64,000 nucleotides of DNA, from positions 4,350,001-4,414,000 of the forward strand of contig CM070639.1 of the NCBI GenBank assembly GCA_036346255.1. Reading direction: 5' to 3'. Position numbers and translations under genes: made by a program. The DNA is from Ampelocalamus luodianensis (taxonomy: Eukaryota; Streptophyta; Magnoliopsida; Poales; Poaceae). This document shows positions 33,661 to 46,197 of the stretch, one piece after another. Numbering within the stretch: the stretch's first letter is position 1; each line of letters opens with the position of its first letter. The notes beneath the pieces were generated by a model. That model was not told the origin of the DNA. It saw only the letters and a list, made by a program, of their open reading frames with translations, and ran no database searches.

Positions 33661-34685
33661 TGCGGACATGGCCACGTATCGACACACCACGTGTTCGGGC
33701 TATGGGCATGTGGTCGAAGTGCTATTTTTGTCAATACGTCGCAAGAAACGCTACTTACGTCAAAAACGCCTAAAACAGTGCTATTTAGGTCAAAAACTCC
33801 ACACTTGGTGTTGTTATCGTTCCAAGATACTCTTTATTTATATAAACATGTTATTTTAGACATCGGTAAAAACGTATGTGTCTAAAGGTGAAAAAGCATA
33901 TGTATTTTTCTAAGAATACACGAAGAACATACACTACACACGCAGCACAGGAAATACAAGTATATCGCTGCATATGTCAATGTGTGCCTAATTAGCTCAA
34001 GATTTATGCGTGCTCACTTCATTGTATCGTAGGTTATTTTTTCTTTGGGAGAGTATGAATGTTTGGCTAATACAGTCATACTAAGGCTCGCTCTCTTATG
34101 TAGATCACCAAATTCTTAAAAAAAACATGGTATTTTCATCCACACAAATAGCTCATCCAATATGTAGTTGGTGGTATTTAACTCAACTTTATATACTAAC
34201 AGCCTTGCATGCATACAACCTGTTGTGATATATTGGAGAGATATTCATATGCTTCACTAGATCTCAATTTCGCCGTGATGTTTATTGACTAGTACTCTCT
34301 GTAGTTCATAAGACAAGTCGTTTTGAAATACGTACAATCAAACTTTAAAAACTTTAGTTATCGATACCTTTTAAATATTTAGATTACATACATGAAAATT
34401 GTACATGTAGATTTATCTTTAAAAGTACTTTTATAATATTATAATTTTATTAAATATTATAAATATATTATAACAGTAATTAACGATTAAAGTTGTATTT
34501 TAAAAACTATATCGATCAATGTCCAAGACGAGGTTTGTGGGGGGAGATGTGAGATGCTCTCCAACAGCCGGCGGACTGGTGTGGTTTCTTCGACGGCACC
34601 ACTCCCGTCGCGTCATCCCCCACGTGCCAAACCGTAGAATCACACGAACCCCAAGCCAAGCCTCCCCCATCGAACCAACTCAACC
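33661..34685. other. UAH 5' flank with Stowaway-like MITE remnant
   Basis: AT-rich flank without genes. CTCTCTGTAGTTCATAAGAC AAGTCGTTTT (about 34294-34323) resembles the TIR of Stowaway MITEs (CTCCCTCCGTTTCATAATAT...), with AT-rich sequence up to about 34510, but the right repeat is badly eroded. The last 150 bp before the UAH ATG are GC-rich and probably promoter/UTR. Confidence 0.4.
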
Positions 34686-35084
34686 ATGCTCTCCAGCTCC
34701 CCTAGCCTCCTCCTCCTCGTCCTCCTCATCGGCACCGCCGCGGTCGCCGCCCACGACGACGCGGCGGAGCGGCGGACGATGGAGGAGTTCGCCGGCTTCC
34801 CCACCTCCGACGGCGGCGAGGGCTATCGGTCCTCCCCCTTCCACGTTGACTCCGAGAGTCTCCAGCGCCAGGTACCCCCCCTCCTCCTTGTACGAAAGCC
34901 TGTGCTGCTTCACCGTCGCGCAGGCCATGCCTCCGGTAACCCTGCTTGCTCCGTGGCGCAATGTAATAGTTCTATTTTCTTCCAATGTGGTTTCGCAGAT
35001 TGATGAACTGGCCTCGTTCTCTGACTCGCCGGCGCTGTCGGTGACGCGTGTTCTCTACAGCGACAATGATGTGCAGGCTCGAAG

Positions 35085-35896
35085 GTGATGCCACACCCAG
35101 TTCAAAATTCCCATAGCCCTGACCCCTGGGGGTTAGCTATTTTTCCATGGACATGAGAGTTAGCGAGTCAAAAGCCACCGCACTTCCTCCTAAAAACCCT
35201 AGCCACCACCAAACAAGCCCTCCTCTGCTCCTCCCGTCCTCCTCACCGCCGTGGGCGGCCGCCGGCCGGCTGTGGCGACGGGGCTTCTTCTCCTCGTGGT
35301 GGTGCTGATCTGCATCGTGCTCCCGACGCTCGAAGTCTGTCCACCGATTTCCAACGGTGTGAACTTTCGTCGGATTGGATCTGAGGCCCTTCTCCGCCGG
35401 CTCATCTTCGGGCGTGGCGATCCGAGGTCCTTCTCTGTCGGCTTCTTTCGGTGGTGTGGCTTCGTCGATGGCATGACGACGAAGGTGGCGCGGTGCAGAT
35501 CCAGATTTGGCACAGTTGGTAGAGATCGCGACGACTCAGTGGTGATGGCTTGTGCGGCGCTCGACTCCTCCCCGGTGGACGGCTTTTAACCGACTGACGC
35601 GTGGGCTGCGGTAGACGTCGCCTTCCTTTGGTGTGGCGGTGGTTGGCCGTTGGGGATGTTACGGACGTCGTCTCGGCGATCTGACTTTCATTGGTTGGAT
35701 CCAGTAACGAGGTCGTGCTGTGGTGTGATCTTGGAGCGCTGGTCCCTTCGATCTGGAGTGAAAACTCTTGATTTGGCTTTCGTTGGTTGAATCTGGCAAC
35801 GACGTCAATCTGAGCGGCGTTACCTTTTTTAAGGCGTTGCTTTGGAGAACCGGTACCTGAGCTTCGGAGTGAAAACTCCTCATCTGACCTTCGCTA
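35085..35896. other. GC-rich insert of unknown origin in the UAH gene
   Basis: After the exon 2 donor the sequence becomes GC-rich and gene-like (CCCTAGCCACCACC, then a 112-codon plus frame at 35251-35589). Its second half has repeated words (GGAGTGAAAACTC at about 35754 and 35866; TTTCRTTGGTTG at about 35687 and 35778). It could be the 5' region of a LINE or a captured promoter/first exon. I do not recognise a protein. It abuts the truncated end of the LTR-II copy. Confidence 0.3.
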
Positions 35897-38206
35897 AATT
35901 AAAGCCTAAAGCAACTAGGTTCAACTAAGTGCACCAACACTACAAGTCAATAATAAATAGAGCAATTTAGCAAAGACTTGTAAACTATCAACTAATGATA
36001 TGACCAATAAAATACATACAAGATAGCAAACATACAAATGAATAAGCAATTATACAATGAATGTAAATTACACAAAGTAAAGCATATGAAAGCTAATCAC
36101 AAGAAGACACGGGACACAATGATGTTTTCTGTGGTGGTGGAGACTTGCTTGTCTCCCATAATCCACGTTGAGAAACCCAAACCAATTGGGCGGCTCCACG
36201 TATTAAGCCTTCCTCCGAGGTATCAACCACCTCGCTCCACTAGGGTTGCTCTTACTCCACTCCGGAGATGGCGAGCATCAAGCCACTCACAAATAGCCCG
36301 GGTCTTCTCACAAGCTTCACTTGAGAAGATCACCGACGCACGACACCTCCACGCCGTCTAGGTGTCGGCAAACACCAAGAGTAACAAGTCTCCAACTTTC
36401 ACTTGAACCAATCAAGTGTCAAAGCTCTCGTGGATACTAAATCCACCACCTAATGCAACACATGCAATATGATTTGTCTCTCAAACCTCACTAAGTGCAA
36501 CACATACACAAATGGGAGTAGAGGGTTTGCTCTTAGCTCAAAGGAACTCAATGGGATGCCAAAGGTTGCCTCTCAACCGGCCAAGGGGGTATTTATAGCC
36601 CCCAAACCAAAAACTAACCGTTTGGAGACGAAACAGCCAAAAACTAGCCGTTACAGCCTTTTGCGGTCGTACCGCACTCACAAGGGGCGGTACTACCATT
36701 CTGCGGTACTATCATTGTTATACTGAGCAGTACTACCGCAGCCCGATTTTCAGCATGAGCGACACTCGGTAAAAGGTCATAACTTTTGACTCCGATGTCG
36801 GAATTGAGTGATCTTGGACTCTATTGAAAGCTTATTCAGTGGGCTACTCAACCCACCTATTTGATTTGATCTCAAACACATTTTATCAAATCAAAAAGCA
36901 CAACTTCAAAGAGCCATTACCATGGTCTAAGTCCAAAGAGTTAGCAACAAGCAATCTTAGACCATGCCAAGGGAAAATACATGAATCCCAACAATTTGCA
37001 AAACATATTTGCAAACTTAGATCATGCTACAAGGAGTAGGTACATGGACTTCAACCGTTTGCAAAACACATTTGCAAAGTATAGTCACATGCTACAAGGA
37101 TTATCCATGAGCCTCAGCTATTTGCAAAACACATTCGCTAATATAGGCAACATGTTAAGTTGAGCTAGAGCAAACACAATGAGCTATCAACACATGACTA
37201 ACTCAAGCTACTAGACAAGACCCCTCTTAATAGTACGGCAACCTATTCTAGCAATCCGGTCTCCAACCAAACACCGAGACCGGCAAAAGACTAGGAACAA
37301 TTCCTTAGCCCTAGCTAGTCATACCTTTGCCTTGACCATCCACTTGAAGCTTGATGACTCACATCCTCGCTTCATGTCCGGGTCATCGTCTTGATATGCA
37401 TCAACCCACGATGCATCTTTTACTTGACCTCAATCAACACATGATAAGTCTTCTCTTGACTCGATGATCAACTCATGATCATCTCTTATTCGAGATCTTG
37501 ATATGCATCAACACATGATGCATCATCTTCTTGAACCTTGACTCGATGACGATCAACTCATGATGCCATCCAAAGTCTTCATCACCCCGAACATAACCTA
37601 TTTATCCAACTCATGGAAAATGTTAGTCCCACAATGTCATTAACATTAATTAACAAGATATACCGCATAAATGCTTTTGAACAAGCCATTACTAACAGTG
37701 CGGTATTACGCTAACTAGCATCCGTAATACCGCTCTCAGAGTACCGTTTCTCGATGGTACTACCGATTTCCGAGGCTCGAGAAATACGAAAAATACCTTC
37801 TCGGAATTTACATACCGCCAACATATTTGCGGTCATCATGCTTGATGTAGTTCCGCCACATGAACTCGGTACTACCGCTCCACCTCGAGCAAAACCAAGT
37901 CCAAAAGCAATGCTCTCGGAATTTTCATACCGCACAGAAATCGGTACATCCGCGGTGCGGTACTACCGCGCATACAACGCTGGTACTACCGCATTTCCAG
38001 AAGCTTTTCGAAATGCAATGCATGACTCCTTTGTCTTGAGTCATGTTGATCTCTTATCACCTTTGCATTTCCTTTTCATGTCACCATTCAAACTCCGGGA
38101 CTAAGCCTTGAAAACATCTTAGCACACACATTAGTCCCACAACACAATTGCAAATAATTGAATATAAAGTGACATGAGTATATATGAACTACACAAGTTA
38201 TATATA

Positions 38207-39160
38207 TGATGAACCCGAAGGTCCGATTTGTTGGCCCGATCTTTCGATGAGAACGATAAGTCCGGTAGGTGTCGCTCAACTCTCACAATCCTGGCTACGA
38301 ACACGCAAGGCTCGAAACCACGCAATCGCTGAACTGATTGACAAGTCGTTATCAACCGTGCACGAATACCCGGTTGACCTGACCACGAAGGTCGATTCCT
38401 GCATACACCGAAGAAGCACGCAAGAACAAGATAATAAGCAATCTGAAATTGCAAATATGATTGAAATATTTAATTGAGTTGGGATTTTGAAGCGGTATTA
38501 TGGTTGGTCTAGCCGACACAAGCCAATACACGAAGTTGCAACAAAGCTAACTTTTAACTAAACAAAATCCAAGTAAACTAGAGGGGGTGCGGCCTCCTTA
38601 AATAGGGAACGAGGAGCCACAAATCTAAAGGAACTAGCAGGGAGGGACTAAACTCGCGGTTACTGTTCACGTGAACAGTAACACGCCCCCAGGTGGGCCG
38701 CCGGCAGATGGGCCAAGTTCAGTATGATTACAAGGCCCAGATTGGCCCAAATAAGTGATATGACGTCTTCTTTTGATGATTACGATCAGTCCAGAAGGAA
38801 TTTGAAGATGAGGCCGGATCCGTTGGAAAGAGGACGAAATTAGCTTTCAATCAAGTACTCGTGGACCTCCAACGGACTCTGTATGTGAAAGTTATGCCCA
38901 TTTGAAGTTGGTGCTATCGGTGATTCCGAAGCGATCGACCAAAACGTATCCGACTTGGCACATCTGGTAGCACCATGGCTTGTAGACATAATACCATGGC
39001 ATGTAGGCGTAATACCATGGCATGTAGACGTAGCTTGATCCAATTGGATATACGGTCTTGCATTAGCGAAAGTCCTATTGGCGAAGATGTTGTTGAAGTA
39101 GAGGATGCAGTGCAGCAGGTCGAAGCAGTGGTTGCATCCTTAGGTTTGATGTCCTCATCA
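38207..39160 (-). repeat. 3' LTR of the LTR-III element (plus-strand left copy)
   Basis: 954 bp. On the plus strand it starts TGATGAACCCGAAGGTCCG and ends GATGTCCTCATCA. It is closely similar to the copies at 43284-44228 and 59405-60146. Confidence 0.92.
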
Positions 39161-39173
39161 TCCTCCCTTTCTT
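39161..39173 (-). promoter_or_regulatory. Polypurine tract of the LTR-III element
   Basis: On the minus strand AAGAAAGGGAGGA directly precedes the 3' LTR. Confidence 0.7.
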
Positions 39174-39214
39174 GAATTGGAGTCGTCCTCGACTCAATCG
39201 TGTTCTCCACATCA

Positions 39215-41225
39215 TCACTTTCTGCAAAGGTTAGTAGCAATAGGAAACAAAGAAACATGCATATCTTCTAAAGGACACAAAGATTCTTTGTAAACCATAC
39301 TAGAGCATTCAGATTGATGTTGTTCCAAGTCAATGCAAGCAGATTTTGTAGCTAACATAACAAGTGCTTTCAATTGAATTTCACTTGGAGTTATAATCTT
39401 ACGATCATCGTTTGTGTTCTCCTTACTTATTCTCGTAGATCTTTCTAATTCATCCTTTAATATAGCAGCAGGAGACATTGGAAGCAAAGTGATTTTCTTT
39501 TCTTTATAGTTGAAAGTATAATGATTAGATCTACCATGATGTTCAGTATATCTATCATATTGCCAAGGTCTACCTAATAATAATGAGCATGCTTGCATAG
39601 GTACGACATCGCAATCAACATAATCATGATATGATCCAATAGAAAAATGTACGCGCACAAGTTTAGTCACCTTCAACTTACCACAAGAATTCAACCATTG
39701 AACGTAGTAAGGATGAGGGTGTTGAGTTGTGGTCAAGCCAAGCTTCTCGACCATGTCTATGCTAGCAAGGTTGTTGCAACTTCCGCCATCGATGATGACT
39801 TTACAGGAACGTTCCTTGATGACGAACTTCGATTGGAACAAGGTATGACGTTGATTTTGTTCAGCAAGCTCCATTTGAGCACTTAGCACACGTTGGACAA
39901 CTAAGCTTTGGTACATGCCAGATGCCTCATGGCTTATATGTTCTTCCTCAGTTTCATCACCTACATTGTTAGTTGCAACCAAAACATGCTCGTCCTCAAT
40001 GTCGCTAGCAGAAGTGTACTCACCATTGTCCTTGATCGAAAGCTCATTGGCGGGACAATCACGCATCAAGTGCCCAAATCCTTTGCAACGGTGACATTGT
40101 ACATCTCTAGATCGCCTGTAGAAGCAACGGAAGAAGCACTTTTGTAGGACTTGTACCTTTGCGATTTGCTTGCATCGGAGACATGCGCGGAGTGGAAGGA
40201 GCAATAAGGGCGCACGGCGAGGAGGGTGCAACGTGTTGTTGTTGACTTGGCGATCTGCAAAAGAACCTCCAAAATTGCCCCTAGAGCGAGATTGTCGACC
40301 TGCACTTCTCTTTCGACTTTGCAAGCAAGATGGAACAAGCGAGTGATAGAATTGTATTCTTTATAATCAAGTATGTCCCGAATTTCTGGTTTAAACCTCC
40401 CACAAATCTAGCCATCTTAGCATCTTGATTTCATCTAAACCACAACGCAATAAACCGGTTTGCAATTCTTGATAATAATCCTCTCTGAACTACTACCTTG
40501 TCTTAAGCGTTGTAATTTATTAAGCAAATCACGTGAATAATATGAAGGTACAAATCTATGTCTCATTGCTCTCTTCAAAGCATTCCATGTCCTAGGTATG
40601 TCTGATGAGTACGACCATATTCACTCCACCAAATAGATGCGAAATCGAAAACTCACTAGTAGCGACCCTAACTTTCTTATCTTCGAGAATTCATGACAAG
40701 CAAATTTTTGTTCTCTGTAAGCTCCCATGTGAGATAAGCATCGGGATCATATTTTCCGACAAAAGATGGCATAGTGAATTTAATTTTACCAATCGCATCA
40801 TTATGGTCACGTACCTCACGTTGATGTCTTCCCATACCTTGACGATTGTGATGAAGCCGGCGATTGTTGCGATCATTGTGAACATTGATTCCATCTGTTT
40901 CGTATCGCGGTGTAGTTGTTCATTTCTTCTTCTTCCACTTCATCGGCCCAGAGCGAGAGCGAGCAGCGGATGGATTACGACGCGGTTGTGCAACACCAAC
41001 AAGAAGCGGGCCACCACATGAGGTGGAGCTCTCTCTAGTTGTTCCACGTGTAGCAAGCGCAGCAAGTTCGATATTGGTGCGATCTAGAACTCGCTCAATA
41101 CGCTCCGAATGCTGACTCAACAAGCGTGAAAAGTGCTGCATTATATCTTTCGTGCGAGGCGTGAGAGGTGCATCTTCCTCAACATTGGGCCTGCTATTCT
41201 CCCCTTGTGACCCTGAACCTGCCAT
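39215..41225 (-). pseudogene. gag and protease of the LTR-III element
   Basis: An N-terminal frame starts at 41225 (MAGSGSQGENSRPNVEEDAP). Capsid-like sequence follows between about 40900 and 40690 (TMPSFVGKYDPDAYLTWEL), with stops. The 369-codon frame 40324-39215 carries the zinc knuckle CHRCKGFGHLMRDC (C-X2-C-X4-H-X4-C, residues about 77-90) and an aspartic protease region (VIIDGGSCNNLASIDMVEKL, then ACSLLLGRPWQYDR). Coding similarity ends about 50 bp before the 3' LTR. The protease signature is normal, unlike that of the larger gypsy element in this window. Confidence 0.8.
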
Positions 41226-41993
41226 CGTTAGTAGAAAACAAAGAATAGATCACAGTGTATTTGTCCCTATGAAATACTAGGTTCTGGAGTTTCACAAGTC
41301 ACTCACACTCAAGCTTTTACCAAGCTCTTACACGATCTTACCAATGCAGCAAGGAAGTGGTACAACCGGTGGCTGGTTCGTGATACTCTCACTTGCGATC
41401 AGCCCAACGATTGCGAGGAACAGCATCTGCTGAGTTAGTAGGAAGTGGAGCTCGGAAGGCTAGTATGTAGCAAAGGAATAGCAATTATTCAATTCAGTAT
41501 GCAAAGTTGAAAAGCAGTTCAAGGTACTAGTCACAAGTGCTGGTCCTAGTCTAAACCAAGCCTAGCTAGAGCAACTCACAAAAACGACTAATAGCAACAA
41601 CGGCGGGCTAGTACAAGAACCGACAATGCAAGCGAGCAATGGATGAATTATGCCCAACTGAACAAGGAAATAATGTAAAGAAAAGAGCAGCTCTGATTTT
41701 TTTTCTCCTTCTTCTCTTTCCTTTTTTTTTGTTTCTATTCCTTTTTTTTTCTCTCTCTCTTTCACTTTTTTTTTCCTCTCTTTCTTTTTTTTTCTCTTTC
41801 TCTTTCTCTTTCTACCTCAGGAACACCACTGGGAACAAAAAAAAATATGAATTTTTCCAGGTTGCTACAGTAACCAAAAATCACTTTTTTACTGTAGCAA
41901 AGGTGAAAAAAAACTGGACCTTCTCTCCTTTCTTTCTTTTTTTTTTTGCTTTCCTTTTTATACTTCAACCCTCAGAAACTGCTGACTCCAAAA
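41226..41993 (-). other. Proximal leader of the LTR-III element with a long purine/pyrimidine tract
   Basis: No gene. From about 41690 to 41950 the plus strand is almost pure pyrimidine (T-runs and CTTT repeats), so the element RNA would be purine-rich here. Confidence 0.5.
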
Positions 41994-42668
41994 TCAAAAA
42001 GGGCACTTGATTCTCCACGGGAGCTCTGCTCTAGGTGGCGACGGCGCCCACAGCGGAGGCGGCTCGGCCGGAGGCGGCGGCGGCGGCTTCCCCGAGCGGC
42101 GGCGGCGGTTCTTTGTAGCGAGGGCAAAGCGGCGGCAAGGCGGTGTGGCGGCGGGCGTTACGGCGGCGGCGGCGCGGCGGCGGAGGCTCGGAGGTGGGTG
42201 CGGGCGGTGGAGATGCAGAGGATCTAAAGCGGCGGCGGCGCCGTCTGGCGCAAGCCGTCGGCGGCCGTCGTGGCGGCGCAAGTGAAACTCGGGCGGCGGC
42301 GGCGTAAGGACAAGCTGCGCGGCGCTCAGTGCGGGCGGCCGTCGCGGCGGTTCCCCTTTCGGCGACGGCGGCGGCAAGTGGGGGCTCCCGAAGCGGCGGC
42401 GGCCCGAGAAGAAACCGAGCGGCGGCGGTCCCGGCGATGGCCCCGGCGGTGGAGTCGGTTCCCCCGAGCGGCGGCTTCGGCGGCGGTGTCGGCGTCGGCG
42501 CCCTGATGCGGTGGCGGCCCGAAGAAACAACAGCCAAGCGGCGCGGGCCGGTAGAGCTGCTGCGGTGGTGCGGGACCGGCGGAGGCAGCAACGGCGGTGG
42601 AGGCGGCTGCGGCTCCGGCGGAGGCGTCGGCTTTTCCCGAGCGGCGGCGGCCTGAGAAGAAAAACCAA
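41994..42668 (-). repeat. CGG/CCG-rich block in the LTR-III leader
   Basis: About 660 bp of extreme GC content made of degenerate CCGCCGCTCGGG-type units, unlike the rest of the element. Frames of 186-224 codons stay open on both strands only because the DNA lacks A/T. It may be a captured host gene fragment or an expanded repeat. I would not call it protein-coding. Confidence 0.6.
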
Positions 42669-43263
42669 TCTGCTATCTTTGTTTTTGTGAATGAATGCTT
42701 CTGCTTGCTGTTGGATGACAATGTCGACGAACTCGACTGGCGATTAACCAACAGAAGCTTGTTCGTTGAATTCCTTTGACTGATCTGATGCGATGCGTGT
42801 GTGTGAACCCCTTGGGACGAGCGATTGCACGATGGAGACGACCGAACCGATCTGATATAGATTTTTTTTTGTGTGTGTGCTGCCCGCGGTTTTGCCTCGT
42901 GATGAAACGCAGAAGAACCGAATGCCTCGTAATGAAACGCAGAAGAACCGAATTCCGGCTTGGTCAAGCGCAGCGCACGACTCAAGAGGACGGCGACGAT
43001 AGGAAACGCCGCTGGGAGACACACGACAATTTTTTTTTCTTTGTATGAAGAACAGACTAGACGATCGACAAGAAACCCTAAAACTAGACTAATCTAGACA
43101 AGAAACCAGCACAAAGACTCGACGATGCAACGACAATTCAACAAAACAAACTAAAAAGAAGAAATTGCAAAGGCACAAATTGGCTTGGACGATGAACTAA
43201 ACCTAATTTTGTTTAATTTTGGCTATTTGGACTGTAGGAAGGAGAAAAAAATCTCACCGATGA
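42669..43263 (-). other. Distal leader of the LTR-III element
   Basis: Ordinary composition with no gene. A short direct duplication (AATGAAACGCAGAAGAACCG) occurs at about 42901 and 42931. Confidence 0.4.
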
Positions 43264-43264
43264 A

Positions 43265-43281
43265 CTGGGGCTCTGATACCA
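43265..43281 (-). promoter_or_regulatory. Primer-binding site for initiator methionine tRNA (LTR-III element)
   Basis: On the minus strand TGGTATCAGAGCCCCAG lies two bases from the 5' LTR. TGGTATCAGAGC is the classic plant retroelement site for tRNA-iMet, and it fixes the element direction as minus. Confidence 0.9.
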
Positions 43282-43283
43282 CC

Positions 43284-44228
43284 TGATGAACCCGAAGGTC
43301 CGATTTGTTGGCCCGATCTTTCGATGAGAACGATAAGTCCGGTAGGTGTCGCTCAACTCTCACAATCCTGGCTACGAACACGCAAGGCTCGAAACCACGC
43401 AATCGCTGGCCCGATTGACAAGTCGTTATCAGCGTGCACGAATACCGGTTGACGACCACGAAGTCGATTCACGCATACACCAGAAGAAGCACGCAAGAAC
43501 AAGATAATAAGCAATCTGAAATTGCAAATATGATTGAAATATTTAATTGAGTTGGGATTTTGAAGCGGTATTATGGTTGGTCTAGCCGACACAAGCCAAT
43601 ACACGAAGTTGCAACAAAGCTAACTTTTAACTAAACAAAATCCAAGTAAACTAGAAGTGCGGCCTCCTTAAATAGGAACGAGGAGCCACAAATCTAAAGG
43701 AACTAGCGGGGAGGACTAAACTCGCGGTTACTGTTCACGTGAACAGTAACACGCCCCAGTGGGCAGCGGCGAGATGGGCCAAGTTCAATATGATTACAAG
43801 GCCAGATTGGCCCAAATAAGTGATATGACGTCTTCTTTTGATGATTACGATCAGTCCAGAAGGAATTTGAAGATGAGGCCGGATCCGTTGGAAAGAGGAC
43901 GAAATTAGCTTTCAATCAAGTACTCGTGGACCTCCAACGGACTCTGTATGTGAAAGTTATGCCCATTTGAAGTTGGTCTTTGTCAGCTGATTCGAACCGA
44001 TCGACCAAAACGTATCCAGCTTGGCACATACAGTAGCACCATGGCTTGTAGACATAATACCATGGCATGTAGACGTAATACCATGGCATGTAGACGTAGC
44101 TTGATCCAATTGGATAATACGGTCTTGCATTAGCCGAAAGTCCTATTGGCGAAGATGTTGTTGAAGTAGAGGATGCAGTGCAGCAGGTCGAAGCAGTGGT
44201 TGCATCCTTAGGTTTGATGTCCTCATCA
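43284..44228 (-). repeat. 5' LTR of the LTR-III element (plus-strand right copy)
   Basis: 945 bp, a near copy of 38207-39160 with scattered small indels. Confidence 0.92.
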
Positions 44229-45060
44229 ATATACCAAGAGTATATACGAACTACAAGTTGTATATACTAAATATGAGTGTATACGAACTACACAAGTTGT
44301 ATATACTCATATGAATATATTAACTACACAAGTTAAAATATATTCAAGGATATATGAGCATCAATGAACTACACAAGTCTCATATGCTCTCATATACTCA
44401 TATGAATATATTAACTACACAAGTTAAATATATTCAAGGATATGTTTCAAAGTAAAGATCCTTAATATATGTGGAAAGAGAATATGGATTAATACTAATG
44501 AAACCACAAAATATAGAATGAACTCCTCCTAAATGTGTGCATACACAAATGTGTAATGGAAACATATGCACATATCCAAGTTAACCTTTTTGGTGGAGTT
44601 TAACCTATATTTTGGATCCGAGGAATGCAACAAGATATAATAATAAGAAGTAGAATGCATACCTCTTGTATTTTCATCTTTATATCCAAACGAGACTAAG
44701 CAATAGATAATCAATAGAATTGTTAGTCTCACAAATAGATTTGTCATTAATGAATACATACCTGTTTGGATTTTTGCTTTTATATCCAAGCTGAGACTAA
44801 ACTTGATATAACAATAGGAGTGTTAGTCTCACAAGTGCATTTGTCATTAATCACTTAATCACTTTGCATGCCTTCATGATTTTCACCTTTATATCCAAAT
44901 AAGACTATACACAATATGTATATCAATAAAGGTGTTAGTCTCCCAATTAGATTTATCATTAATCACCAAAACTCCATTACTACATAATGGCGGGTCTAGA
45001 TCTTTCAATGGGCCGGGCCGAAGCTACTGTTCACGCGGCGGGAACAGTACCACCCGCGCT

Positions 45061-45358
45061 TGTTAGGGAAGTTCATTATTTAGGAATCTATCTATTAGGT
45101 AGGCAAGTTATTATTGGATTGGATTGTTAGAGATAGGTTTCCTTAGAGATTATTTCTTAGGGGTCAAGTCGAGTCACCCCTATAAAAGGGGTTACATGTA
45201 TCCATTATCAACCAAGCAAGAAAGATGAATTAATGTAGTCTCCCTCCTAAGGTTCTATCATTCTAATCTATAGTCTAATCTCTCATCCCACCAAGCCGAC
45301 GTCGTCCGGCCTTCTTCCTGGCGGTGTTTACCCCGTTATGAACCTAGGTTCATGACAC
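45061..45358 (+). repeat. LTR-like fragment with a TATA box
   Basis: This stretch starts TGTTAGGGAAGTTC and ends CATGACA. It contains CCTATAAAAGGGG and then CU-rich leader-like sequence, the layout of a short copia-type LTR. The flanking five bases do not match, so it is probably a fragment. It lies between the LTR-II copy and UAH intron sequence. Confidence 0.45.
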
Positions 45359-46053
45359 CTTGTTATTAAACATGCACAGCATTAGACAACTTCAAGATGG
45401 GCACTGAATTTCAAGAAATTGATGTTTCAATTGCATTTCTCAGAAATGCTTGAATCATTTCTACGCCACTTGAGGTAACAACTCCAGGCTATATAAATAT
45501 TAGACTTAGTTATATTTTCGTATTGAAACAAACCTTACATGTTTCATCTATGTTGTCACTCCTTTGGAGACACGACTCCGGGCTTTATAAATGTTGGACT
45601 TCGTTATGTGTTCATCTTGAGATAAACCTTATGTGTTTGGCCTTCATGTGTCATACAGGTCCGGTCTCCAGCCAAAAAGGTCTTTGGAAGTTATTATGTT
45701 TACATCAGAGGAACCTACACGATTTGGAATTAGCTGCTTGGGAAGGTTGACCCTCATTTACCATAAGTTACATCTTATTTTAAGCAATGGTATCAATTCC
45801 GCTTGTGCTAATTGTGGCGTGATCCTAATTTGTTGGTTCTCATCTTTTCACTCCTTGAAAATGTGCAGCCGCTTAATGGCAGGGAGTAAAGAACTAGTTC
45901 AATCCCTCAAAAAGACAGTTGACAACAAGAATGTATCATTTTTTGATGCTGCTGAATCTGCTGGCTACAAGATGCATCCAGAGGACCTACATAATGTGTT
46001 TTTGAAGAAAGATAGCTATTTTGCTTTTATAGAATTGCACATTGAGCAGGGTC

Positions 46054-46197
46054 CCATCTTGGAGAAAGAAGGTTGGATTTTGAGTGATTAATATGTATGT
46101 GGTTTGAAATTGGTCTTACTCGTGTCCATCTTGGAGAAAGAAGGTTGGATTTTGAGTGATAAATATGTATGTGGTTTGAAATTGGTCTTACTCGTGT
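46054..46197 (+). repeat. UAH: 72 bp tandem duplication across a UAH splice donor
   Basis: CCATCTTGGAGAAAGAAGGT at 46054 recurs at 46126, and the two 72 bp units are nearly identical. The unit spans the last 18 bases of the exon ending at 46071 plus its GT donor, so the intron now begins with a second exon end and donor. Confidence 0.9.

Larger units (their letters stand above)
38207..44228 (-). mobile_element. LTR-III retrotransposon, gag-protease only, nested in LTR-II
   Basis: Two LTRs (38207-39160 and 43284-44228) are flanked by the 5-bp duplication ATATA (38202-38206 and 44229-44233). It reads on the minus strand. The primer site next to the upstream LTR is complementary to initiator methionine tRNA, and a purine tract borders the other LTR. 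The 4.1 kb interior encodes gag and protease, but I see no reverse transcriptase, RNase H or integrase, so the element must have depended on a relative. Confidence 0.92.
35897..45007 (-). mobile_element. LTR-II copy, inverted, truncated and interrupted by the LTR-III element
   Basis: The segments 35897-38206 and 44234-45007 together match, in reverse orientation, the solo LTR at 57141-60515. Shared landmarks include GTTGGTGCACTTAGT at the end, CGTGGAGCCG, TTTGCAAAACACATTYGC repeats, GGCGGT..ACC words, CATCATGTGTTGATGCATATC repeats, and AGACCCGCCATTATG near the start. The start (right edge) is TGAAAGATCTAGACCCGCC, reading leftward from 45007. The last 100 bp or so of the LTR are missing at 35897. 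No matching target duplication was found. Confidence 0.7.

Noticed and set aside
41994..42668. Overlapping frames of 186-224 codons on both strands
   Set aside because: They are open only because the DNA is nearly pure CCG/CGG. Low-complexity Arg/Pro/Ala output and no domain.
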